Shown here: positions 50,726 to 58,955 of the stretch, piece by piece
Position numbering within the stretch: the first letter of the stretch is position 1
Layout of the letters: each line of letters opens with the position of its first letter
DNA from: Rufibacter radiotolerans
GTDB lineage: Bacteria; Bacteroidota; Bacteroidia; Cytophagales; Hymenobacteraceae
Assembly: GCF_001078055.1 (NCBI RefSeq)
Contig: NZ_CP010777.1
Location: 1,882,408 to 1,946,407 of the forward strand
DNA length: 64,000 nucleotides
Reading direction: 5' to 3'
Position numbers and translations under genes: made by a program
Notes under the pieces: generated by a model
Told to the model about the DNA's origin: nothing
What the model saw: the letters and a program-made list of their open reading frames with translations, nothing else
Databases searched by the model: none

Positions 50726-50778
50726 AAAAAGGCCGGTTTTGTATCTCTTTAACCCTATGAGATACAAAGCCGGCCTTT
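50726..50778 (-). terminator. Terminator of the sigma/cupin operon
   Basis: On the minus strand AAAGGCCGGCTTTGTATCTC pairs with GAGATACAAAACCGGCCTTT and ends in T5. It lies 19 nt after the cupin stop. The rest of the 380-nt gap to the transglycosylase holds one degenerate palindrome and nothing else seen. Confidence 0.9.
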
Positions 50779-50797
50779 GGGGTAAAAATGGGATTAG

Positions 50798-51412
50798 CTA
50801 CACCGCCACCCGTTGTAGCACCGCCTTGCAAGGAACTTTGGAAGTAACCTTGATCATATGTTGGGTGTGCAGGGGCACTTCAAAGAAGTCGCCGGGTTTA
50901 AGTTTGTAAAGATGTTCGCCAGCTATCATGTCACAAGTGCCTTCCACAATCAGAAAACGTTCATACTCGTCGTGGTGCACTTCATAGTCAGACATGTCTT
51001 TGATCCAGACAATGGCCGTGGTGGTTTTAGGTGTATGACCTATTATTTTCACGAAAATATCTTCCTCCTCTTCCTCAGAGAGGGTTAGATCAGCCCGGTT
51101 CAGCCAGGGGGCATAGGTCTCTAATTTAGAGTTTTTGGCCAACATAGGCGGATCTACTGCAGGCTCTCCTTTTGCCAGGCGTTGCAGGTAGTCAATGGTG
51201 GCCAACACCAAGGGTTTTACGGTTTCACGGGGGGCAATGGCATGTTCCTGGGCATAGGCCTCTACGGCTCTGCTGATCTGGTCAATCTCAGCTTTCACCT
51301 CTGGGTGGGCCGCAGCCATCTGCTCTACTTCCTGGGTTTCCTGGGGACTGGTGATGCCCATTACGTACAGCTCCAGAATTCCCGATTCTATGAAATTATA
51401 GATTGTACTCAT
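50798..51412 (-). CDS. Cupin-domain anti-sigma-factor-like protein
   Basis: 204 residues. Residues 1 to about 75 (YNFIESGILELYVMGITSPQ, then EVEQMAAAHPEV) look like the short N-terminal domain of RskA/ChrR-type anti-sigma factors. The C-terminal cupin domain (about 125-204) has the metal-ligand pattern H-H-x3-E (VHHDEYERFLIVEG) and a later His (PLHTQHMIKV). It overlaps the sigma-factor stop by 4 nt (ATGA), the usual sigma/anti-sigma arrangement, so a ChrR-like sensor role is inferred. No transmembrane helix, so it acts in the cytoplasm. Confidence 0.78.
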   Translation of the reverse strand: MSTIYNFIESGILELYVMGITSPQETQEVEQMAAAHPEVKAEIDQISRAVEAYAQEHAIAPRETVKPLVLATIDYLQRLAKGEPAVDPPMLAKNSKLETYAPWLNRADLTLSEEEEEDIFVKIIGHTPKTTTAIVWIKDMSDYEVHHDEYERFLIVEGTCDMIAGEHLYKLKPGDFFEVPLHTQHMIKVTSKVPCKAVLQRVAV

Positions 51413-51957
51413 GCTGCTCTTTCTGCTCCTAAGTGTTTAAATGCCATTTTCAGTTTCGCCCTAAGGTCCTGCTCAGAAAGCTGCAGCTGTTGGGCTGCTT
51501 CTGCGCAACTCTTCCCTTTCAGATAGATTAAGTCAAGGATCGCTTTTTCCTGCGGTTCCAAGTGACAGAAAACCTCCCTCACCCGCTTCTCATCCTGCAG
51601 CGTGCGCTTCATGGCTTCTTCGGCGTTCGCGTATTTTACTTTTTCTGAGCCTTCCGCCAGGTGCTGGTATTTGCCGGTCTTTACTGCTTCAATGGAAATG
51701 CCCCGGGCAAGGGCCAGCGCCCAGGTCAGGAACCTGGAGGCGGAAGGGTCATACACCTCAATGCGGGTACAAATGGCAATAAAGGTTTCTTTTAGCACCT
51801 CCTCGGCTATCTCTGGGCTATGCACAATTCTGGTAACCACCCCAAGCAAAATTGCCGCATATTGGTCATACACTTGGGATAGCGCCGTTTGATTGCCCCG
51901 CTTCAATGCCTTGATGAGAAGTTCTTCCGTATCGCCTCCAAACTTGCTTTCAAACAT
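51409..51957 (-). CDS. ECF-type RNA polymerase sigma factor
   Basis: 182 residues with sigma region 2 (LSQVYDQYAAILLGVVTRIV, then ICTRIEVYDPSASRFLTWAL) and region 4 (HLEPQEKAILDLIYLKGKSC, then QLQLSEQDLRAKLKMAFKHL). It redirects RNA polymerase under stress, kept inactive by the downstream anti-sigma-like protein. The promoter it recognises cannot be read here. It is typical in size for an ECF sigma and has no N- or C-terminal extras. Confidence 0.9.
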   Translation of the reverse strand: MFESKFGGDTEELLIKALKRGNQTALSQVYDQYAAILLGVVTRIVHSPEIAEEVLKETFIAICTRIEVYDPSASRFLTWALALARGISIEAVKTGKYQHLAEGSEKVKYANAEEAMKRTLQDEKRVREVFCHLEPQEKAILDLIYLKGKSCAEAAQQLQLSEQDLRAKLKMAFKHLGAERAA

Positions 51958-52181
51958 AGTAAATCAATTATCAGATACCTGTTAACAGAAAATGAAACAG
52001 GCCTGCCATTATTCTATAAATATAAGGGATTTATAGTTATGGAGTGATCTGTCTATAAAAGACCTTTTCTGATACCCCCCTTCCTTCTAAAAGACTATTC
52101 CCTGGGTTTTCAAGGGACAAACCTGTTAATCTTTTGGTTTTCCGTAAACTACACCATTGTTACACTTTAAACCTGCTATTC

Positions 52182-52643
52182 ATGTTGCCGCCAGAAGATG
52201 ATTATGATTTCAAGGTACCAGATGAACTCCCTATCTACCACAAAGGCCGGGAGATTTTCTCTTTGACGGCGCAGATAGTTGCCTTGATTGAAGAAGATGA
52301 GGAATCTCATGCCCCTTTAAAGGAGTTGATGCTGGAAGACGCCGCGATGCTCACCGTAAAGGTGGCCGGGGCCGAGGCGGCAGATCTTTATGATATCAGG
52401 ATGGAAAATGCCGCCATTATCCGGAAAGCGGCCCGCGACCTTCTCCGGCACAGCGCCAGCCTGGAAATGTTCGGGTTTAAGGAGGTGCAGTATTTTAAGC
52501 TGCTGCGCGAGGCAATAGAAGAGTTCAGGTTATTGTTTATTGAGTGGGTACAGAGCTTTGACCCCTGGAACTATGTGGTGGACCAATGGGGACTCTTCAA
52601 TCCACCGGGCATAAACCCAAGCCCTGAGGAGCAAGAAGACTAA
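52182..52643 (+). CDS. Conserved-looking helical protein of unknown function
   Basis: 153 residues from ATG 52182 (MLPPEDDYDFKVPDELPIYH). It is mostly helical with four predicted helices: EIFSLTAQIVALIEEDEE, AAMLTVKVAGAEAADLYDIR, ENAAIIRKAARDLL and FKLLREAIEEFRLLFIEWVQ, ending FNPPGINPSPEEQED. A four-helix bundle is likely. Role unknown; I believe similar proteins occur in other Bacteroidota. The reading can be extended upstream by 16 codons without matching character. The next gene (xdhC) is 178 nt away, so no firm operon. Confidence 0.65.
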   Translation: MLPPEDDYDFKVPDELPIYHKGREIFSLTAQIVALIEEDEESHAPLKELMLEDAAMLTVKVAGAEAADLYDIRMENAAIIRKAARDLLRHSASLEMFGFKEVQYFKLLREAIEEFRLLFIEWVQSFDPWNYVVDQWGLFNPPGINPSPEEQED

Positions 52644-52669
52644 AGAGAACTTGCTGGGAAGCTTTTTCC

Positions 52670-52707
52670 TGTTTTGAGCCTGTTTTGGCGAAAACAGGCT
52701 CAAAACA
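52670..52707. repeat. Palindromic intergenic element, copy 17
   Basis: TGTTTTGAGCCTGTTTT and AAAACAGGCTCAAAACA pair perfectly (loop GGCG). It lies 26 nt after the preceding stop. Confidence 0.93.
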
Positions 52708-52821
52708 CTTTTTTACGTTTTAAAGCCAAAACCTTTATTTGGCGGCACAGTAGAAGAACCGGGCCAACAAAAAACGCCTGGTCATGGTTATAACGCAGGG
52801 CCTATTGGATCTTACACATAC

Positions 52822-53964
52822 ATGAAGGAAATACAAGATATTGTGGCAGCCTACGCCCGGCACCAGGAAGCGGGCCTCCAAACTGCTTTGGCTACGGTGG
52901 TCAAGGTGGAGGGTTCCGCTTACAGGCGTCCGGGCGCACGCATGCTGGTGGCAGAGGATGGACAACTGACCGGTGCCATTAGCGGGGGCTGTCTGGAAGG
53001 AGATGCCCTCCGGAAAGCCCGTCTGGCCATGGCCCAGGGAAAGCCGACTTTGGTGAAATATGACACCATGGATGATGATGACGCCAAACTAGGCGTGGGC
53101 CTGGGCTGTAACGGTATTATCCATATATTGATTGAACCCCTCCTCCCTTTCCTTCAAGTTAACCAAATCGCCCTGCTGCAGGACCTGGTGCAGAACCGGC
53201 AGACGGGGGTACTGGTAACCTTGTTTTCTTTGCAAGACCGCAAAGGTCCCCAGCCCGGCACCTGCCTGCTTCTCAAGCAAGATGGTGCCCTTAACAGGGC
53301 AGGGCTTGGGGCTCTTCTTGAAGATAACCTTCTCCAGGAAGCCCGTACGGCGCTACACACCGGAGTTTCCACTATCCTGGACAACCTTCCACCCGGAAAC
53401 CTTACGGCGTTTGTGGAGGTGGTGAAGCCCGCTATTGCGGTAGTGATTTGCGGAGCAGGAAATGATGTGATGCCGCTAGTCCAGATGACGCATGTGTTAG
53501 GCTGGCCCACCACGGTGATTGACGGCAGGGCGGCGTATGCCACGCAGGCGCGTTTTCCTACGGCCCACCAAGTGCTGGTAGCCAAACCGGAAGCTGTTTT
53601 ATCGCAACTCACCGTAGACCAACACACCGTTTTCCTGCTCTTCACGCACAATTACAACTATGACCTGGCCATGCTCAGGCAGCTATTGCCGCTGTCATTG
53701 CCCTATATTGGGGTATTGGGCCCTAAGAAGAAAATAGACCGGCTGCTCACCGAATTGCGGGATGAAGGACACTCCCTCACTCCTGAGTTTCTGAAAGGCC
53801 TTTTCGGCCCTACCGGGCTGGACATCGGCGCTGAAACTCCGGAAGAAATTGCTCTTTCAGTTGTAGCGGAGATCAAGAAAGTGCTGTCTCAAAGACGAGG
53901 GACCTCGCTGAGAGAGAAAGAAACGCCTATCCATTTTCCTGCTTTGGAAGAAGCAAAGAGATAA
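52822..53964 (+). CDS. XdhC/CoxI family protein
   Basis: 380 residues. The N-terminal XdhC-CoxI domain has SAYRRPGARMLVAEDGQLTG followed by AISGGCLEGDA. The C-terminal XdhC Rossmann domain has VVICGAGNDVMPLVQMTHVL and PYIGVLGPKKKIDRLL. XdhC proteins bind molybdopterin, protect it, and help sulfurate and insert the cofactor into xanthine-dehydrogenase-family enzymes. As first gene of the moco region it suggests a target of that family exists elsewhere in the genome. Not fused to MocA, which follows separately. Confidence 0.9.
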   Translation: MKEIQDIVAAYARHQEAGLQTALATVVKVEGSAYRRPGARMLVAEDGQLTGAISGGCLEGDALRKARLAMAQGKPTLVKYDTMDDDDAKLGVGLGCNGIIHILIEPLLPFLQVNQIALLQDLVQNRQTGVLVTLFSLQDRKGPQPGTCLLLKQDGALNRAGLGALLEDNLLQEARTALHTGVSTILDNLPPGNLTAFVEVVKPAIAVVICGAGNDVMPLVQMTHVLGWPTTVIDGRAAYATQARFPTAHQVLVAKPEAVLSQLTVDQHTVFLLFTHNYNYDLAMLRQLLPLSLPYIGVLGPKKKIDRLLTELRDEGHSLTPEFLKGLFGPTGLDIGAETPEEIALSVVAEIKKVLSQRRGTSLREKETPIHFPALEEAKR

Positions 53965-54123
53965 GCTTAAATTGGATCTTTTTTAAACGTTTACCTGCAT
54001 TGGTTATAGCTACCAGATTATAATACAGCTTTTTATAACTTCTACTAAATTACCAATGGGAAAGTGGATGCTTACATTAATTAGTATCCATATGAAATAC
54101 ACCAGTTTATTAAAAGCCCTTCC

Positions 54124-54711
54124 ATGACAGGCATTATTCTTTTAGCTGCAGGTGGCTCTTCCCGGTTGGGGAAACCAAAACAGACCTTAGTATACCAAGG
54201 GCAAACCCTTCTGCAGCGCGCCGTTGAAACTGCTATAGCGTCTGGGTTTTCGCCGGTAGTTGTGGTATTAGGCGCTCAAGCGGATAAGCTTAAAACTGAT
54301 GTGGAAACGTTACCAGTGACAATAGCCCTTAATGCCGACTGGCAGGATGGAATGGGTGGTTCTATCATCACGGGTTTAAAAACTCTGCTGAAACTGGCCC
54401 CGCAAACTGAGAGCGTAATTGTTCTTTTGTGTGACCAGCCCTTCGTAGACGCAAGCCTCCTGCAGGATTTAGCCCTTCAGCAGGCAGAAACCGGAAAAGG
54501 GATAGTGGCCTGTGGCTATGGGCAGACGGTAGGAACTCCTGCCCTCTTCCACAAACAATTTTTTCCCCAGCTTTTTACCTTAAGTGGTCAACAGGGAGCC
54601 AAAAAGCTTTTTACCCAATTCAAAGAGGATTTGGAGGTCTTACCCTTCTCGAAGGGGGAAATTGACATTGATACGCCAGAGGAATACGATCAATTACTCA
54701 GCCGCCTTTAA
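54124..54711 (+). CDS. MocA-like molybdenum cofactor cytidylyltransferase
   Basis: 195 residues of the nucleotidyltransferase family 2. The NTP-binding signature is LAAGGSSRLGKPKQTLVYQG, with NADWQDGMGGSI and the metal-binding CDQPFVDAS. MocA links CMP to Mo-molybdopterin, giving the form used by xanthine-dehydrogenase-type enzymes. A MobA-type protein is also encoded (57281-57883); the two differ in the substrate-binding loops. It is 160 nt after xdhC. Similar proteins can also have other sugar-nucleotide roles, so the function is likely but not certain. Confidence 0.82.
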   Translation: MTGIILLAAGGSSRLGKPKQTLVYQGQTLLQRAVETAIASGFSPVVVVLGAQADKLKTDVETLPVTIALNADWQDGMGGSIITGLKTLLKLAPQTESVIVLLCDQPFVDASLLQDLALQQAETGKGIVACGYGQTVGTPALFHKQFFPQLFTLSGQQGAKKLFTQFKEDLEVLPFSKGEIDIDTPEEYDQLLSRL

Positions 54712-54764
54712 TTAATCCATTTCATTAATGTAAATAGGATATCATCGTATTTATTAGTTATTTA

Positions 54765-54790
54765 AAACAGATTTACTTCTGTTTATTTTA
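54765..54790 (+). terminator. Possible terminator behind the mocA-like gene
   Basis: AAACAGA pairs with TCTGTTT, followed by a mixed T-rich tail. The remaining gap up to moaD (267 nt in all) is AT-rich with nothing else seen. Confidence 0.4.
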
Positions 54791-54978
54791 ACTTCAAATT
54801 TAGGTAGGGAGATATGGTTTATAAACTAAAGAACAGATAAAATAGAAAGGTTAGGATCGAGCGATTACTGTTAGTTGAAACCCTATTTATTTGGTGAATG
54901 GCTATTTGTGAGGTAGCTTTAGATTTCAGGGGAATGGAAGTTTATAGTCTCTTGGAAGAATTACTTACTTAAGAAAAA

Positions 54979-55218
54979 ATGAATATCCTGCTTTTTGGAA
55001 TAACAAGGGAGATAGTGGGGAAACAGGCTTTACAGGTTGCGTCAACCCCTTCCCTGGAGACCGTTGCCGATTTAAAACAGTGGCTATTTGCGCAGTACCC
55101 GGCCCTGAGAGAGTTGAAATCCCTGGCCGTAGCCGTGGACAGCGAATACGCCGAGGATGCCCAGCCTTTATCTGCTGGGCAGGAAATTGCCCTTATCCCG
55201 CCGGTAAGCGGAGGCTAA
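54979..55218 (+). CDS. moaD: Molybdopterin synthase small subunit
   Basis: 79 residues with a ubiquitin-like fold and the required C-terminal Gly-Gly (LIPPVSGG), which is adenylated and thiocarboxylated. It donates sulfur to MoaE, and together they convert precursor Z to molybdopterin. It sits directly before moaE with 12 nt between stop and ATG. Confidence 0.93.
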   Translation: MNILLFGITREIVGKQALQVASTPSLETVADLKQWLFAQYPALRELKSLAVAVDSEYAEDAQPLSAGQEIALIPPVSGG

Positions 55219-55230
55219 TTGCAGGAATTT

Positions 55231-55641
55231 ATGTTGATCAAGTTAGTTGATGAGGTAGATGTATTGGAAGCTTACCGCTATTTGCAGGACCCAGCGGCGG
55301 GTGGTATAGACCTGTTTGTAGGCACCGTCCGGAACCATGCCCAAGGCAAAGAGGTGGTAAAGCTGGTGTTTGAAGGCTACGCGCCTATGGCCCTGAAAGA
55401 GATGCAGAAGATTGCCGAGGCGGCCCAAGAGCAGTGGCCCATCACCAAACTGGTCATGCTGCATGCCTTAGGCGAGAAAGCCGTAGGAGAACCAGTAGTG
55501 ATTATGGGCGTGGCTTCCGCCCACCGCGATGCCGCTTTTACCGCCTGCCGTTTTCTCATTGACGAACTCAAGAAAACGGTGCCCATCTGGAAGAAAGAGT
55601 ATTACCAAGACAACAGCGTGTGGGTAAATGCCCATCCTTAA
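55231..55641 (+). CDS. moaE: Molybdopterin synthase large subunit
   Basis: 136 residues from ATG 55231. It has the MoaE core (DLFVGTVRNHAQGKEVVKLV, then EPVVIMGVASAHRDAAFTAC) and the catalytic-lysine region KKTVPIWKKE near the C-terminus. It forms a heterotetramer with MoaD. A TTG directly after the moaD stop (55219) could start it four codons earlier. It is followed by moaA after 8 nt. Confidence 0.93.
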   Translation: MLIKLVDEVDVLEAYRYLQDPAAGGIDLFVGTVRNHAQGKEVVKLVFEGYAPMALKEMQKIAEAAQEQWPITKLVMLHALGEKAVGEPVVIMGVASAHRDAAFTACRFLIDELKKTVPIWKKEYYQDNSVWVNAHP

Positions 55642-55649
55642 TCCCTGCC

Positions 55650-56645
55650 ATGAGTACACCCCTTTTGATTGATAAATATGGCCGGCAATTAACCTACCTG
55701 CGCCTTTCGGTGACTGACCGGTGTAATTTCAGGTGTTATTACTGCATGCCTGAGGAAGGGATGGATTTTGCGTCCCGGAAGGAACTGCTGTCGCTGGACG
55801 AACTCTACCAATTGGCCAGTATTTTCTGCGGCCTGGGCGTCAACAAGATCCGGATAACCGGGGGAGAGCCTTTCGTGAGGGCCGGCATCATACCGTTCCT
55901 CCGGAAACTCAGTCAATTGCCTGGCCTGGAGGAAATCACCGTTACCAGCAATGGCACTTTGTCTGCTTCCCAAATCAAAGACCTGCATCAGATTGGTATT
56001 AGAAAGATCAACATCAGCCTTGATTCCCTGGACTCGGACCGCTTCCACCGCATTACCCGCCGCGACAGCTTTGCCTCTGTCTATGCCTGCATCTTTCAGT
56101 TGCTGGAATCCGGCTTCGAGGTGAAACTGAACTGCGTGGTAGCCGAGAACAAGAACATCCAGGACATAATCCCTTTTGTGGAACTGACCAAAAAGTATCC
56201 GCTGGCCGTACGGTTCCTGGAGGAGATGCCCTTTAACGGAGGCACTGATTTTAAAGTACCCCTCTGGTCGCATCAGGAAATTTATAGCCATATTCTGGGC
56301 CATTACCCAGTGTTGGAAAAGCTGGAAAATCCCTTCGCCTCTACCTCCGTCAATTACAAGGTGCCTGGCTATACCGGCACCTTCGGGATTATTCCTTCCT
56401 ATAGCAGAACGTTTTGCGGAACCTGTAACCGCATTAGGCTGGGCGCCACCGGTGAATTAAGAACCTGTTTATACGGGCCTGCCGCCACTAATCTGCGGGA
56501 CCTGATGCGCTTAGGCTGGACCACCCAAAAATTGCAGCAGGAAATCCTGGAGGCGGTGAGCCACCGGAAAAAAGATGGGTTTGCAGCCGAAGCCAGCTTA
56601 ATCCAAATTGGGGCGCATGCCTCCATGTCGGTGCTGGGCGGCTGA
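55650..56645 (+). CDS. moaA: GTP 3',8-cyclase
   Basis: 331 residues from ATG 55650. The radical-SAM CxxxCxxC is in RCNFRCYYCMPEE. The C-terminal [4Fe-4S] cluster has CGTCNRIRLGATGELRTCLY. The C-terminus ends in Gly-Gly (MSVLGG), required for activity. It makes 3',8-cyclo-GTP, the first moco step. A start 10 codons earlier was rejected as it lacks family similarity. moaC follows, separated by two palindromic elements. Confidence 0.94.
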   Translation: MSTPLLIDKYGRQLTYLRLSVTDRCNFRCYYCMPEEGMDFASRKELLSLDELYQLASIFCGLGVNKIRITGGEPFVRAGIIPFLRKLSQLPGLEEITVTSNGTLSASQIKDLHQIGIRKINISLDSLDSDRFHRITRRDSFASVYACIFQLLESGFEVKLNCVVAENKNIQDIIPFVELTKKYPLAVRFLEEMPFNGGTDFKVPLWSHQEIYSHILGHYPVLEKLENPFASTSVNYKVPGYTGTFGIIPSYSRTFCGTCNRIRLGATGELRTCLYGPAATNLRDLMRLGWTTQKLQQEILEAVSHRKKDGFAAEASLIQIGAHASMSVLGG

Positions 56646-56664
56646 CCGCTGGTATTGTCAAATT

Positions 56665-56704
56665 CTGTTTTGGGCCTGTTTTCCGGAAAACGCCCATAAA
56701 ACAG
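56665..56704. repeat. Palindromic intergenic element, copy 18
   Basis: CTGTTTTGGGCCTGTTTTCC pairs with GGAAAACGCCCATAAAACAG. It is 20 nt after moaA. Confidence 0.9.
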
Positions 56705-56755
56705 TTTTTTTAAAGGTCTTTTTTAAACGGAGAAAAAGGCAAGATTTCAGCCTTC

Positions 56756-56795
56756 CTGTTTTGAGGCTACTTCTTGAAAAAGGGGCTCAAAACAG
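56756..56795. repeat. Palindromic intergenic element, copy 19
   Basis: CTGTTTTGAGGC and GGCTCAAAACAG form the outer stem; the inner part is altered. It lies 19 nt before the moaC ATG. Second element in one gap. Confidence 0.82.
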
Positions 56796-56814
56796 TAATT
56801 TTAACCTTCAGATC

Positions 56815-57297
56815 ATGAGCACTTTATCTCATATAGATGACCAGGGATTACCGGGTATGGTAGACGTATCGGGTAAAAGTACCACCACCAGAACCGCCCT
56901 CGCAGAGGCAACCGTGCGGTTCCCTCTAGATGTTTTCAAAATCCTTTCGGCGCAGGATTTCCTAACCAAAAAGGGCGCGGTAATCCAGACGGCAATTATT
57001 GCGGGCGTCATGGCGGCCAAGAAAACCTCTGACCTTATTCCCTTGTGCCACCCGCTGGCCCTTTCTTCCTGTAAAGTGAACATTATCCCTACCGGCGAGG
57101 CGGCCTTGCACATCACCTGCCAGGTACGCTGCGAAGGCAAGACCGGAGTAGAGATGGAAGCCTTGACCGGGGCCTCGGCGGCGGCGCTTTGCATCTATGA
57201 TATGTGCAAAGCCCTCACCCATGACATTAAAATAACGGACATTCAATTGCTGGAGAAGACCGGCGGAAAATCTGATATCCATGCAGGCGACCGGTAA
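56815..57297 (+). CDS. moaC: Cyclic pyranopterin monophosphate synthase
   Basis: 160 residues from ATG 56815. It has the family's DVSGKSTTTRTALAEATVRF start and the conserved PLCHPLALSSCKVNII and GVEMEALTGASAAALC blocks with the catalytic Asp and Lys region (CKALTHDIKITDIQL). It converts MoaA's product to cyclic pyranopterin phosphate. It overlaps mobA by 17 nt. A longer upstream reading covers the palindromic gap and is not coding. Confidence 0.94.
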   Translation: MSTLSHIDDQGLPGMVDVSGKSTTTRTALAEATVRFPLDVFKILSAQDFLTKKGAVIQTAIIAGVMAAKKTSDLIPLCHPLALSSCKVNIIPTGEAALHITCQVRCEGKTGVEMEALTGASAAALCIYDMCKALTHDIKITDIQLLEKTGGKSDIHAGDR

Positions 57298-57883
57298 TTT
57301 GTATGGGCTGGTCTTAAGCGGCGGCCAAAGTACCCGCATGGGGCAAGACAAAGGCTTGCTGCAGTACCACGGCAAAACCCAGCGTCAGCACGCCTACCAA
57401 TTACTGCAGCAGGTATGTGACCGCGTTTTCCTTAGCCTTCGGCCAGGCCAGGAGCATAACCTGGAAGACCAGATGGAATTTCTCCTGGACAACCACCCTT
57501 TCCGGGGCCCGATCAACGGGATTTTAAGCGCTTTACAGCAACACCCCAGCGCCGCTTTCCTGGTGATGGCCTGCGACTTACCCTTGGTTACTGAAAGCAC
57601 AGTTTTAAACCTGAAACAGGAACGGGATCCTTCGTTAACGGTCACGGCCTACGCGGTCGAAGGCTCTGAATTACCGGAGCCCTTGCTGGCTATCTGGGAG
57701 CCTTCCGCCTATGAACCCGCCCTCGCATTTGCCCTGGGTGGTACCTTTTGTCCCCGCAAATTCTTGTTGCAGGCCCATACCAAATTGATCAGGCCCAACA
57801 ATGCGGAGGAAATATTCAACGCCAATAACCCCGAGGAATATGCCTACGCCTTAAACCAATTGCGCCATGGAAAACAGGTATAG
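57281..57883 (+). CDS. mobA: Molybdenum cofactor guanylyltransferase
   Basis: 200-residue nucleotidyltransferase. The NTP loop is VLSGGQSTRMGQDKGLLQYH, and MACDLPLV carries the metal-binding Asp. It joins GMP to Mo-molybdopterin for DMSO-reductase-family enzymes. It overlaps moaC at the start and moeB at the end (17 nt each), so translation of the three genes is probably coupled. The assignment as MobA rather than MocA rests on the K-G-L-L loop. Confidence 0.85.
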   Translation: MQATGNLYGLVLSGGQSTRMGQDKGLLQYHGKTQRQHAYQLLQQVCDRVFLSLRPGQEHNLEDQMEFLLDNHPFRGPINGILSALQQHPSAAFLVMACDLPLVTESTVLNLKQERDPSLTVTAYAVEGSELPEPLLAIWEPSAYEPALAFALGGTFCPRKFLLQAHTKLIRPNNAEEIFNANNPEEYAYALNQLRHGKQV

Positions 57884-58955
57884 CCGCCAGGTTCAGCTTC
57901 CAGGGTTTGGGCCAGAAGCGCAGCAGAAATTACAGGAAAGCCGGGTGCTGGTCATAGGCGCCGGTGGTCTGGGAGTACCTGTGCTGCAGTATTTGGCCGG
58001 TATGGGCGTTGGGGTCCTGGGCATGGTAGACGGGGACCATATTAGCCTGAGCAATCTGCACCGGCAGGTGTTGTTTACAGAGGCCGAGGTAGGCAAACTA
58101 AAGGTAGAAGTAGCCGCGCAAAAGCTGGCGCAGCTTAATTCATCCATCCAACTGGTCCCTTTCCCGTTTCCCCTCACTCCAGCCAACGCCCTGGAAATTA
58201 TTAGCCAATATGATTTAGTCATTGACGCCACCGATTCCTTTGAGGCCCGTTACCTCATCAATGATGCCTGCGTAATTCTTAACAAGCCGTTTGTGTATGG
58301 CGCTTTGCATCAATTTGAGGGGCAGGTGAGCGTCTTTAACTTAAACGGCGGACCTACTTACCGGTGCCTATACCCTACCCCTCCATCGGCCCAGGAAATT
58401 CCGGACTGCAATGCGGGGGGTGTTTTGGGCGTGGTGCCGGGTTTGGTAGGCTGTCAGCAGGCCCTGGAGGCGGTGAAGGTGCTCACCGGAATTGGAAAAC
58501 CCTTATCTGGGTACCTGTTGCTGCTTGATTTCCTGAACCAGAGCCAATACCGGGTTAAATTGAAAGCCAAGCCTGAAAACCAGAATATCACTGGCTTGCA
58601 AGCATCATACGCGTTGGCTTCCTGCACTACCGTTCCTGAGGTACAACCCCAGGAACTTTGGTCTTGGCTTGAAGCCGGGAAAGAAATGAATTTGCTGGAT
58701 GTGCGGGAGATGGCCGAATTTACTTCTGGCCATTTGGCCCAGGCAAAGCCAATGCCACTTTCGCAGTTTGAGAACTCAATCATGCCAATATCTCAAGATG
58801 TTCCCGTTGTTTTGTATTGCCAGAAAGGTGGCCGCAGCCTGAAAGCGGCTAAGCTGCTGCTTTCCCACAGAGAAGGCCGGCAAGTGTACAGCCTGGCGGG
58901 CGGACTGGATGACTGGCTGGAAGTGAACGGGCAAAAAGGAATGGCAGAATGTTAA
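57867..58955 (+). CDS. MoeB/ThiF-type adenylyltransferase with rhodanese domain
   Basis: 362 residues. The N-terminal ThiF domain has the nucleotide-binding VLVIGAGGLGVPVLQYLAGM, the D-N-H-R-Q pattern (LSNLHRQVLF) and ATDSFEARYLIND. A C-terminal rhodanese domain (about 262-362) has the active Cys in VVLYCQKGGRSLKAA. It should adenylate the MoaD C-terminus and transfer sulfur to it. The zinc-binding Cys pairs of classical MoeB are not visible: one Cys remains at TYRCLYPTPP and the second pair is absent. It overlaps TauE/SafE by 7 nt. Confidence 0.88.
   Translation: MENRYSRQVQLPGFGPEAQQKLQESRVLVIGAGGLGVPVLQYLAGMGVGVLGMVDGDHISLSNLHRQVLFTEAEVGKLKVEVAAQKLAQLNSSIQLVPFPFPLTPANALEIISQYDLVIDATDSFEARYLINDACVILNKPFVYGALHQFEGQVSVFNLNGGPTYRCLYPTPPSAQEIPDCNAGGVLGVVPGLVGCQQALEAVKVLTGIGKPLSGYLLLLDFLNQSQYRVKLKAKPENQNITGLQASYALASCTTVPEVQPQELWSWLEAGKEMNLLDVREMAEFTSGHLAQAKPMPLSQFENSIMPISQDVPVVLYCQKGGRSLKAAKLLLSHREGRQVYSLAGGLDDWLEVNGQKGMAEC

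Noticed and set aside
56608..56814. Long N-terminal extension of MoaC
   Set aside because: It spans the end of moaA and both palindromic elements. MoaC homology begins at 56815.
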